Shown one piece after another: positions 1 through 11,085 of a stretch of DNA of 64,000 bases (position 1 is its first letter; each line of letters opens with the position of its first letter). Position numbers and translations under genes: made by a program. Source of the stretch: Flaccisagitta enflata (Eukaryota > Chaetognatha > Sagittoidea > Aphragmophora). Below the pieces are notes generated by a model. It had not been told where the DNA came from, did no database searches, and saw only the letters and a program-made list of their open reading frames with translations. The stretch is taken from NCBI GenBank assembly GCA_965153355.1, contig OZ231126.1, positions 45,508,001 to 45,572,000 of the forward strand. The letters are read 5' to 3'.

Positions 1-1029
1 GTGCCGGTGGTGGATCCGGCGATGCCTCCGTTAGAGCCGGCGGTGCCGGTGGTGCCGGTGGCGGATGACGGTGGTGGGGGCGCGGTGGAGGAAGAGGATG
101 GGGGGCAGGAGGCGGCGCGGCTACTGGAGGAGGAGAAGAAGCGGAAGAAGGCGGTGAGGCGGACGGCGCGGCGGAAGCGGTCGAAGTTGGCGGCGAAGGC
201 GAAGTTGGAGGAGGTGCTGCGTGCGGAGCAAGAGCGGGTGCGCCTGGAGGATGAGCAGCAGCGCCAGGCAGAGGAGCAGAGGCTGCGGGAGGAGGAGCAG
301 CGGCGCTTGGCGGAGCAGCAACGTCTGGACGGGGAGCGTCGTCGCCGGGAGGAGGAGGCTGCGAAGGAGGTGGCGCGATTGGAGCGCTCTCTACGAGAGG
401 CCCGGAATCAGCAGGTGCAGATTCGGCAGGGAGGCCATAGCCGGTCTTCTTCGCAGGGGTCTGGCCGGGTTGGTGGTCGGGTTGGCGGTGATGGTGGTGG
501 TGGCTCTGGTGGCGGCGGCGGGGGTCATTACGGTGGTGGCGGTGGTGGTCATCATGGTGGTGGCGGTGGTGGTCATCATGGTGGTGGCGGTGGTGGTCAT
601 CGTGGCGGTGGTGGTCATCGTGGTGGTGGAGGCGGCGGGTTTCAGCGTGGTGGTGGTTTCCATCGTGGAGGTGGAGGCGGTGGGTCCCAGCGTGGTGGTG
701 GCGGTGGTGGTCGGCCTTGGGTGGAGAGGGGGCATTGTGGCTTCCGCGTGCCTGACCAACCATCGTCGTCGTCGGCGCGGCCGCCAGCCTCTCCATCGTT
801 GAACTCGTCTTTCGCTTCTTCTTCTTCTTCTACCTTTTCCGAGCAAGAGATGCAGATTGCGTTGGCATTTGCTTCTGGTATGCGGCATGCGGGGGACCGG
901 TCGCGCAGTGGTGAGCGGGTTGAGGAGCCGTTGGCGACCTCTTCCCCTGCTGCGTGGAGGCCTTCCCGTTCTTCTGATCGGGGTGGTGATGGTCGGCGCG
1001 GGGGCCCGCCGCCGTCTTTTCGGCGTTAG
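1..1029 (+). CDS. C-terminal part of a coiled-coil, Gly/His/Arg-rich protein (open at 5' edge)
   Basis: The frame is open from the first base, so the true start lies outside the window; it ends at TAG 1027-1029. About 342 residues are visible. Residues 1-34 are Pro/Val-rich then acidic. Residues ~35-140 are dense in E, K, R, Q and L with heptad-like spacing, consistent with a long charged coiled coil. Residues ~160-245 are runs of four to six Gly separated by HY, HH, HR, FQR or SQR, resembling RGG-type low-complexity RNA-binding tails. Residues ~250-290 are Ser/Pro-rich and the C-terminus is Arg-rich. The region is far more GC-rich than the DNA that follows, and G-rich wobble use is consistent with coding. 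I do not recognise a family. It could be the last exon of a host gene or a gag/ORF1-like protein of a retroelement. The alternative frames through the same tract are repeat shadows. Confidence 0.55.
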   Translation: MPVVDPAMPPLEPAVPVVPVADDGGGGAVEEEDGGQEAARLLEEEKKRKKAVRRTARRKRSKLAAKAKLEEVLRAEQERVRLEDEQQRQAEEQRLREEEQRRLAEQQRLDGERRRREEEAAKEVARLERSLREARNQQVQIRQGGHSRSSSQGSGRVGGRVGGDGGGGSGGGGGGHYGGGGGGHHGGGGGGHHGGGGGGHRGGGGHRGGGGGGFQRGGGFHRGGGGGGSQRGGGGGGRPWVERGHCGFRVPDQPSSSSARPPASPSLNSSFASSSSSTFSEQEMQIALAFASGMRHAGDRSRSGERVEEPLATSSPAAWRPSRSSDRGGDGRRGGPPPSFRR

Positions 1030-1829
1030 CGGGCTGTTCCCGCTGTCCGTCCGTCCATCCGTTTTTTCCGTCGATTACAGGTGGGAGTTGTTGTTTTTTC
1101 TTGAGGTGGGACAATGTACTGAGTTTGATTGGTTTGAAGTGGGCTTCAAACGGGCGGACTGTGGAATATCGCACTGAATTTTACTAGTTTTGTGATTATT
1201 TGTAGCTGCATATTTCTTTGATTCGCCCTGTTTTTTGCCCATTTTGTGGATTTATATTATTGCTGATTTTTCTTTCTTTAGATCAGTGATAATGTTATTC
1301 GCTCTTCATTCATGATCAATCTTGGGGTGCGTTTCCTTACCTGGTGAGTTGTGATTGGACTCGGTTGGTTGGTCAGTTGGTCGGCTTGGTTGGTTGGTCA
1401 GTTGGTCGGTTGGTGATGTTTAGTTATTTAGTTATTTAGTTATTGAGGATGTGAGTTATTGAGTTATTCAGATTGATAGGTTGATAGGTTAACCCTTTTC
1501 TTCTCTTTTCCCCTCTCCCTTTTCCTATCTATTTCAGCGTTTTTATACCCCTTTCAACCATAGAAGATATTTTGATGGCGACGACGAAAGACTCTATCCG
1601 CATGGAGGCGCAATGACTTTCTTTGGATTTCGTTGGAGTTGACGTTGTTGGCGTGGCGCGTGGCGTGGCTTCGAGAGGATTGGCGCGGTCGTGACGCAGC
1701 GACCGACGGACCGATTCATCGTCCTCGACGTCAGCGCATAGGTACTTTGACGGTTGGAGATAGTGTTCTACGCGGTTCTTTACACACGGTGGCTAAAAAT
1801 TAAAAGTCACATCAGATCATCAGTTAAGA

Positions 1830-1830
<1 letters not shown>
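1030..1830. other. Non-coding; T/G-rich and CpG-rich patches
   Basis: No supported gene. 1030-1065 has a short (GTCC)n-like run just after the stop. 1355-1415 is a degenerate repeat of GGTTGGTCAGTT, followed by TTAGTTATT repeats (1419-1445). 1570-1790 is CpG-rich with short open stretches broken by stops. Confidence 0.5.

Positions 1831-1831
<1 letters not shown>

Positions 1832-1876
<45 letters not shown>
1832..1876 (+). repeat. (GA)n microsatellite
   Basis: Uninterrupted AG dinucleotides at the edge of the dispersed repeat 1877-2010. Confidence 0.97.
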
Positions 1877-1877
<1 letters not shown>

Positions 1878-2010
1878 ACAATTCGTAATTAATGGGAAAT
1901 ACATTTACAAACAGACCATTGTCCAATTCTTTATCATTCCACCTCAAAATTGTGTGCTGAATGCCGGAAAACCGTCGCGAAAAATTTTTAGCTGTAATAT
2001 TTTCGTCCAT
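1877..2010 (+). repeat. Dispersed repeat, copy 1 (inverted twin at 7885-8018)
   Basis: About 130 bp. The markers TGCCGGAAAACCGTCGCG and TTTTTAGCTGTAATATTTTCG reappear reverse-complemented, with a few substitutions, at 7885-8018. Both copies begin at a dinucleotide microsatellite. Class unknown; probably a short non-autonomous element. Confidence 0.8.
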
Positions 2011-2599
2011 CGCCCTCTGCACCCAAGGTATTAAAAATGCAAATCAGTTTTGAGCATAAAGGAGTCACTTTGATGATTAATGTCTGTTGAGACCCTTACA
2101 ATCGATATCAATGTATACAATAATAAGCTTTTGAACAATTTGGTTGTTTGGTCTGACAATATCCAGTCCCTACTGGAGGGTATGCTGGAATGGGTCGTCA
2201 ACTGCATCTTCTTTACTCTTGAAGGTGCCTTGTCAGATTCTTTTTTGCGTGAAAGTGATATAGTTTCATGGATAGGTATCTGTTTTTATGTTGTATATGC
2301 CTGGATGAGCGCTTCAGATAATCAGTATGCTCCAGCACCTCATCCACCGCTTCTTACAGGGTAATAAAAGCGAACTAGTTAGTGTGCATCAGAACCTGCA
2401 GCGTTAGTAAGATTGCTGCAAACCTCACGATGATTTTGCATGTTAGATTGGAGAGTTTCTGGATCAATCCCACAGCGCAAAAGATTCTTCATGATTGCCC
2501 ACATGCCTAAGCATTAAGTCATCAGTCCCATTTTTGGGCAATAGCTGTAGGACACGGGTGAATTTCAAGACATCCGTCCACCTTAATACTATTGGGTCA

Positions 2600-2935
2600 A
2601 ATCAGCACTCTCAGGCCTGATTTTGGCCCTCATGCCCTCAAATCAGCTTTCCAGACCTCATATCTGCCCCCAAGACCGCAAATCAGCCCTCCAGGCCTCA
2701 AATCAGCTTTAATAACTCAAATCTCTCTTTTAGGCCCCAAGCCTGACGCCTGATCTCAAATCTGCTCTTCAGGCCAAACCAGTCGCACAAGGGCAATATG
2801 TGGTCAGCAATACCCCTTCCCCTGTTTTTCATGATTGTGAATTTGAGAGGGGGAAGCAGGGATCCATGAACTGAGGGCTGAGGGGGCAAATTTGAAGCCA
2901 AAAGAGGATGATTAGAGGCCTCAGAAGGTTTTTTT
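2600..2935 (-). repeat. Family A repeat: ~20-bp minisatellite plus conserved box
   Basis: Degenerate ~20-bp units built on CAGGCCTCAAATCAGC (2600-2775) are followed by a conserved box, CAAGGGCAATATGTGGTCAG (from 2787). That box recurs near 7060-7130 (inverted), 23128 and, shortened, 27275-27325. It defines family A, which is usually accompanied by GCAGCGGCC-type ends and the box CTGTAGAACACAGG. This copy lacks recognisable ends. Confidence 0.7.
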
Positions 2936-3115
2936 AAAGGAGTAAGAGGTAGAGTTGGGAGAACTTATGTCGTGACTGTCGGAATCGACAGTCACACCCC
3001 ATAGTGTCGGCTACTCGACCTCATGGTCAAAAACCGTCACGACCTACTGACTGACAGACAAAGGAAAAGGTGAAGAAAAAGAGAGAGACAGGCATTTTAC
3101 TTTTCTTATTCAATT

Positions 3116-3205
<90 letters not shown>
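3116..3205 (+). repeat. (CT)n microsatellite
   Basis: About 45 CT dinucleotides, uninterrupted. Confidence 0.97.
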
Positions 3206-3208
<3 letters not shown>

Positions 3209-3447
3209 CCTGGATCACCTACGTTTTTTTTCTTGCTAGCTGTCAAGATTCTCTCCTAGTCCGTTTGTTTCTATCCTTGTTAACAACAATTCCAAACATT
3301 TTTTTTCTCGCAAAAGCACCTCTTTATAAGGTTGTGTCTGTCAGTTGTTTAGTTAGCAAGTTGGTCAGTCGGAAACGCTTTCATTCTACTATCTAAACGG
3401 TGCCAATAATAGCCTACTTAGCCTTGTTTTCTTTTGTTGGACATAAT

Positions 3448-4178
<731 letters not shown>

Positions 4179-4474
4179 GACATAATCATATCATGAGGCT
4201 TTTTAACAAGGCAAGATACACGACCAGTTAGCAGTCGGTTGCGTGTGGGCAGAGGCTAATTTGAGGCTGGACAGGAGCGGTACATGGTAGAGCAGGGGCT
4301 GTGATGTGGCAATGAGTATGTCTTACAGTCTGCTTCATAATGTCGAAACGAAACTGAAATGGCATGTCGGCAACGACATTAAACAGTGACGATGTCAAAA
4401 CTTATAAGAAGACATTTTAGGGAAGCGTAACTTTTGATAACCAATTGGTTTTTACCTAGTGTCGATGATCTCTA

Positions 4475-4785
4475 GTAAGAGGGTTGATTTGAAGCCTGAG
4501 TTGGCTCATTTGAGACCCAAGGCCTGATTTGAGGTCTGTTAGAGCTGATTTGAGGCCTGTGACGGCTGATTTGAGTCCTGTGAAGGCTGAGTTGAGGTAT
4601 AAGAGGTCAAATTTCAAGCCTGAGAGGCCTGATTTGAGGCCTGAGAGGCCTGATTGGAGGCCTGAGAGCCCTGATTTAAGGCCTGAGAGCCCTGATTTAA
4701 GGCCTGAGAGGTTTGATTTAAGGCCTGGGAGGCCTGATTTAAGGCCTGAGAGGCCCCTATGTGAGTGTATATGGGTGTAAGGTGG
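4475..4785 (+). repeat. Family A minisatellite, ~20-bp unit
   Basis: Roughly 14 degenerate copies of a unit built on GAGGCCTGATTTGAGGCCTG. An apparent 83-residue frame (4529-4780) simply reads the repeat. Confidence 0.85.
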
Positions 4786-4793
4786 TTAGAGGG

Positions 4794-5265
4794 GCAGCGG
4801 CCCGAAAGGGGCCGATGACCAATGCTGTTTTTATTTGAGCCTCAAGGATGGAATTAGGGCCTAGAGGCTGGAATTGGGGCCTTGAGACTTGGATTTCAGC
4901 TTCAAGGCTGAAATTTGAGCTTCGAGGCAGGGATTTGAGCTTTGAGGTTGGGATTTGAGCTTCGGGGCAGGGATTTGAGCTTGGAAGCTGGTATTTGAGC
5001 TTCGAGGCTAGGATTTGAGCTTCAAGGCTGGGATTTGAGCCTAAGGGCTGGGATTTTAGCCTGGAGGCTGGGATTTTAGCCTGGAGACTGAGATTTGGGC
5101 CTCAAGGCTGGGATTTGAGCTTCGAAGTGGGGATTTGATCCTCAAAGCTAGGATTTGGGTCTCGAGACTAGGATTCGGGCGTTGAGGGGGGGGAGAAGGA
5201 GAAGAAGAAGAAGGAGAAATTTCCCCAATGTGTGAAAGCATAGGTCATCGGCCCCTTCGGTGCCG
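4794..5265. mobile_element. Family A foldback element with inverted ends
   Basis: The left end GCAGCGGCCCGAAAGGGG (from 4795) matches the complement of the right end CCCCTTCGGTGCCGCTGC (to ~5263). Both carry the inner box GGCCGATGACC. Between them lie about 17 degenerate 20-bp units on GGATTTGAGCTTCGAGGCTG and a purine run (5186-5220). Terminal inverted repeats of ~27 bp plus a tandem core indicate a foldback-type non-autonomous element. No transposase and no clear target duplication. Confidence 0.72.
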
Positions 5266-5279
5266 CTGCCCAAAAACAA

Positions 5280-5460
5280 ACAAAGAAACAAAAGTCCCCC
5301 TGTGTTCTACAGGACTTCATCCCCTCCGGGGCTGCTGCCCAAAAATAAGTCCCCAAATCAGCCCTCCAGGCCTCAAATCAGCTTTCAAAACCTCAAATCT
5401 GCCCTTTAAACCTCAAGCCTGGCGCCTGATCTCAAATTTGCTCTTCTGGCCAAAAAAAGG
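5280..5460 (-). repeat. Family A end plus minisatellite fragment
   Basis: Contains the conserved box CTGTGTTCTACAGGACTTC (5300-5320), an inverted GGGGCTGCTGCC end (5330-5341) and six or seven ~20-bp units. Abuts the previous foldback, so two family A units are stacked. Confidence 0.65.
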
Positions 5461-5461
5461 G

Positions 5462-5550
5462 GATCGTACAACCAACCAACTGATGGACAGACAGACAGAT
5501 GGACAGACATAGCAGGTTGTAGAGTCACGTAGCATGTTAGTAGAAAAAAA
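5462..5550 (+). repeat. Family H fragment (3' end)
   Basis: Short (GACA/GGAC) run, then GTAGAGTCACGTAGCATG and an A-tract: a decayed 3' end of family H. Confidence 0.5.
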
Positions 5551-5595
5551 AAACAAAAAAAAGAAAAGCAAATATAAAAGAACAAGAACGCTTAC

Positions 5596-5770
5596 ACACT
5601 ATACATGGCTAGCCCATTTGTGTGCGGGAGGGCAGGGGCAGTATTTGAGGTCATTAAGGCATTTGGACAGGAGCCTTGAGGCCTTTGACTAAAAAAACAC
5701 CAAAAAAGTGCAATGTGATGGACCAATGGTTAGATAGACTGACAGACCGATGGACCAACACATCAAGGTA
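5596..5770 (+). mobile_element. Family H copy (helentron-associated-like), decayed
   Basis: Matches the family order: TACATGGCTAGCCC, then GGGCAGGGGCAGTATTTGAGG, then an A-rich stretch, then a tetranucleotide GACA/GACC core. The terminal hairpin is lost. Confidence 0.55.
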
Positions 5771-5925
5771 GAAAATTGTGTATACGCTGCCAAAAAATGC
5801 AATGATTAGCACGCAACATTTTGGTCTCATTTCAGAATGGCGACTAGGCATGTATACAGGCCTGAAAACAGCTTGTCTGTGCGCTGGGTGCACGCAGTTT
5901 TACCATCTAGTACCGTCTAGATCAA

Positions 5926-6125
5926 GGCCGGATGCATGGCTACCCCAGTTGCGTGCAGGTGGGCAGGGGCCATGTTTGATGTCATTAGACCACTTGGGTA
6001 TGAGCCGAGAGGGCAAAGAATAAAGATCATAAAAAATGTAAAATGTGACCGGCCAACAAACCAACCGATGGAAGGACAGATGGACTATGGGGGGCTTAGA
6101 GTCGCGTACAACTCGACTAAAAAAA
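5926..6125 (+). mobile_element. Family H copy, nearly full length
   Basis: Begins CAAGGCCGGATGCATGGC, continues GTTGCGTGCAGGTGGGCAGG and an A-rich segment, a (GACC/AACC)n core, and ends GAGTCGCGTACAACTCGAC followed by an A-tract. The order (5' CAAGGCC end, subterminal GTCGCGTGC, tetranucleotide core, 3' hairpin and CTAA) is that of helentron-associated elements such as DINE-1. The assignment is inferred from architecture. Confidence 0.65.
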
Positions 6126-6129
6126 AAAG

Positions 6130-6730
6130 CCGCACCCTATTTTGAGTTGATGAACAAGAAAAAAAAATCATTTCAACATTTTTCTGTTGAAGTGAATTGA
6201 AAGATTTTCGAATTTTCTTTTATTCTAGACCAATCCCAGGTCTGTATCTCGAACGGTTTAGGAGCTAGAGCTTGTCAAAGTTATCTTCTAATTTGTAAAA
6301 AATGCTGAATTTTCCATGGGATTGCAAACTGATAATTTTTACTCATTTTCAAGCCATTTCTAAACGAATAAAGCTAGAATTCCCAGATTGGATCCAAATC
6401 AAAGATCTTTCCAAGAGCTTTTTAAAGGTCTAAGATTTTAATAAGTTTTTTTAAAATTGAGTATCACAATTTACCATTTAAAAGTGCGGCTTTTTTATTG
6501 AGTCCAGTTGTAGCACGCGACTAAAAAGTGCCATGTTAATTTAGACCAATCTGCCCATTTTTGACTGATTTTATAAAGAAATAACATCGATTTAAATTAA
6601 CAGAGGTCAGTTTATTAATTTTTTCAGAAACCTCACATGGGGTAAATCACATTTTTACCCAAAACTATGTGGAAGCTTAACTGCTAGAGCCAGAGCTATG
6701 AAATTTTGCATAAATAAAGGTTTTGCTGGT
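6130..6730. other. AT-rich, no gene seen
   Basis: No open frame of note. The style (TTTAGGAGCTAGAGCTTG, CATTTCTAAACG) resembles the repeat at 30.5-31.3 kb and may be an old repeat remnant. Confidence 0.4.
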
Positions 6731-6734
6731 ATCA

Positions 6735-7200
6735 GTTGCTTTTGATTTCAGGGTTGGCCTGGAATCTGCTCTCTCAAGCCTGAAATCTGCCCTCTCAGCC
6801 CTGTAATCTGCCCGGAATAAGCCTGAAATCTGCCCTCCCAAGCCAAAAGTCTGCCATCTTGGACATAAAATCTGCTCTCTCAGGCCTAAAATCCTCCATC
6901 TGAAAACTGAAATCTGCCCTCTAAGCCCTGAAATCAGCCCTTCCAGGCCTACTATCAGTCTTCTCAAGCTTCTAATCAGTCCTTAGGACAAACAGACGGA
7001 TGAAAGTCCCCCAGTGTTCTACAGGACTTTGTTCCCTTTGGACCACTGCCCTGCTTCCCCCTACTCAAATTCACAACCATGCAAAGCAGGGCAATGGGTA
7101 TTGCTGACCACAAATTGCCCTTGAGCATGCGAATACAACATGTTTTGTCCAACGGCCCGTTGATCAGTCCATCCATCAAACATTACTTGCATGACATTTA
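6735..7200. repeat. Family A repeat with conserved boxes
   Basis: Ten or so ~20-bp units on CCTGAAATCTGCCCTCTCAG (6755-6960) are followed by GTGTTCTACAGGAC (7011) and an inverted copy of the conserved box (GCAGGGCAATGGGTATTGCT, 7083-7102). Confidence 0.75.
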
Positions 7201-7244
7201 CAGACAGTCATTGCCTTATTGCTCCTACCTACTTGGTTAGCCTT

Positions 7245-7540
7245 TTTGAGCAGCGGCCAAGAGGCTCAAATTCCAACTAAGAGGCTCAAATTCCATCCTC
7301 AAGGCTCAACTACCAGCCTCAAGGCTCAAATACCACCCTCAAGGCTCAAATACTAGCCTCAAGGATCAAATACCAGCCTCGAGGCTCAAATACCAGCCTC
7401 AAGGCTCAAACACCAGCCTCAAGGCTTAAATACCAGCCTTACGGCTCAAAACTAACCTTTCAGGTTCAGCTCTCATCCTTGAGGCTTTAGACTCACTAAG
7501 CATAGGTCATCGGCCCCTTTGGGGCCGCTACCCCTCTCAC
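7245..7540. mobile_element. Family A foldback element, second example
   Basis: Left end GAGCAGCGGCC (7248), right end GGTCATCGGCCCCTTTGGGG then CCGCTACCC (7504-7534). The core is about 11 units of AGGCTCAAATACCAGCCTCA (20 bp). Same plan as 4794-5265 but a different 20-mer orientation. Confidence 0.65.
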
Positions 7541-7554
7541 TGCCACATATCCAT

Positions 7555-7640
7555 CTATACTCATATAGGGGCCATTTATTACTACCCCTGCCCACCAGCA
7601 CACAATTTGGATAGCCATGTATCCGGCCTGATTTGTTGAG
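7555..7640 (-). repeat. Family H fragment (5' end)
   Basis: Reads CCCCTGCCCACCAGCACAC then TAGCCATGTATCCGGCC, the complement of the family 5' end. Confidence 0.6.
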
Positions 7641-7649
7641 GAAAAAACA

Positions 7650-7850
7650 AACAGAAGGGACTCATATTTTGCCATTTTGACCATTTGGGCCCTTGAGGGG
7701 CCCCTAAAGGACCCCTCAGGGGCCCTCATCCTGAATATTTCCATGATCCATCTTTGATTTTTAAATATCTTCCAAACGAGACCAATACCAAGTTTTTTTT
7801 TCAACCCGTTTAGAAACAATAAAGAAAATAAAGTAAACAATTATTTTCCT
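7650..7850 (-). repeat. Fragment related to the arms of the 25.4-29.4 kb element
   Basis: Shares GACCATTTGGGCCCTTGAGG, the palindromic GGGGCCCC blocks and ATATCTTCCAAACGAGACCA with the arm at ~28.84-28.97 kb. Confidence 0.55.
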
Positions 7851-7884
7851 ATTTCCATCATCGAGAAGGCTGTAAAGATCAGCA

Positions 7885-8016
7885 GACTAACGAAAATATT
7901 ACAGCTAAAAATATTTCGCGACGGTTTTCCGGCATTTAGCACACAATTATGGGTTGAAATGACCAAGGATTGGACGATGGTCTGTTTGTATATGTACTTC
8001 CCATTAAATACGAATC

Positions 8017-8018
<2 letters not shown>
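7885..8018 (-). repeat. Dispersed repeat, copy 2 (inverted twin of 1877-2010)
   Basis: Reverse complement of 1877-2010 at high similarity, ending directly at the GA array 8019-8085. Confidence 0.8.

Positions 8019-8085
<67 letters not shown>
8019..8085 (+). repeat. (GA)n microsatellite
   Basis: About 33 GA dinucleotides. Confidence 0.97.
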
Positions 8086-8086
<1 letters not shown>

Positions 8087-8425
8087 AGAAACGGAAACAG
8101 CCATAACTAAAAGAGATGGACAACTTTTTCTCAGTTCTTTGTGCTGTATCCTTGTATGATGCTAACGCCTAAAAGTGAGAGGGCGTCGACACAATCTTAC
8201 GTCTTCTCCTCCTCCTCTTCTGCCTCCTCTACCTCCTCCAACACTTCCACCTCCAACCGTGGTTCACTTCGTCATGGGACACATAAATCATGCATCAACG
8301 AACCAACGGACCGACCAAGATACACTCCTGTCAAAAGAGGGTCTCTCAAGGTATCGATTCCGTTATCAGATCCCACAGGCTGCGAGATTGAGACAGAGTG
8401 GGCAAAGACACAAACATGGACAAAG

Positions 8426-8600
<175 letters not shown>

Positions 8601-8699
8601 GGAGGGACACAAAAGTCAGGAAGACAGAGTGAAAGTGACACAAGACAAAGATAGTGAAAAAAGTAACATTCAGAAATAAGAGAGAGAGACAGAACGCCA

Positions 8700-10351
<1,652 letters not shown>

Positions 10352-10444
<93 letters not shown>
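10352..10444 (+). repeat. (GA)n microsatellite
   Basis: About 46 GA dinucleotides, ~640 bp upstream of the RPLP1 start. 10560-10740 beyond it is a degenerate TCTGTCCTTCTG-type repeat. Confidence 0.97.
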
Positions 10445-10446
<2 letters not shown>

Positions 10447-11025
10447 ATCGCCGTTGCCGTCGCCGCCAAAAGCGGCTCTGAAAAGGACAACAAATGATGC
10501 ATGGTCTCTTCTTCCACATGGACACCAACAACGTCCGCTTTTCTATCCAAGTATACCATCTTTAGTCTATCTGGGCTCTCTCTCTCTGTAATTCTATCTT
10601 TCTGTTCATCTGCCCCTTTATAATTCTCTGATTTTGTCTCTCTCATATTCTGTCCTTCTGCCTTTCTGTCTTTTTGCCTTTCTGTCCTTCTCTCATTCCG
10701 TCCTTTTGTCTTGATATCATTCTGTCTTTCTGTTTTTCAGCCCGACGGACGGACTGGGCGTCTTGTAGATTCGCAAGTCCGCGATCAGAAAGTGCAGGTT
10801 GATATAGAAAATTGAAAAAGAGAATCATCAGTTTTGTTACTTCCTCTATTTTTGCCTAAAACTGAGGAACTATCATCGCTTTCGACGTCGAGTCAACCCC
10901 TATTGTCGAGGCAATTTCGTTTCTCTTTCTTTTCGTTTCTTCATCATTTCGCAATACATGAAATCTTTTATAAGTCACTCCTCGTGGCAAAGTTCTCGTC
11001 ATCTAGACTGTCAAATTCATTTCTC

Positions 11026-11085
11026 TATAAATATTTCGCCAAAATCGAAATTTGAAAGCACCTTTTTTTTCAAACCAACGAGAAA
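11026..11085 (+). promoter_or_regulatory. RPLP1: RPLP1 core promoter: TATA box and TOP start tract
   Basis: TATAAATA lies at 11026-11033. CCTTTTTTTTC begins at 11061, 35 bp downstream of the TATA start, where initiation is expected. Ribosomal protein mRNAs start at a C followed by pyrimidines (5' TOP), which places translation under mTOR/LARP1-type growth control. The resulting 5' UTR would be ~25 nt. The start context GAGAAAATGG has A at -3 and G at +4. Transcription start is inferred. Confidence 0.7.

Noticed and set aside
1410-1500. Telomere-like TTAGTT/TTAGG words
   Set aside because: Short and degenerate (TTAGTTATT); not an array of a telomeric hexamer.
2080-2364. 94-residue + frame with ATG
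   Set aside because: No recognised domain, no splice or promoter context, and length is within chance for this base composition.
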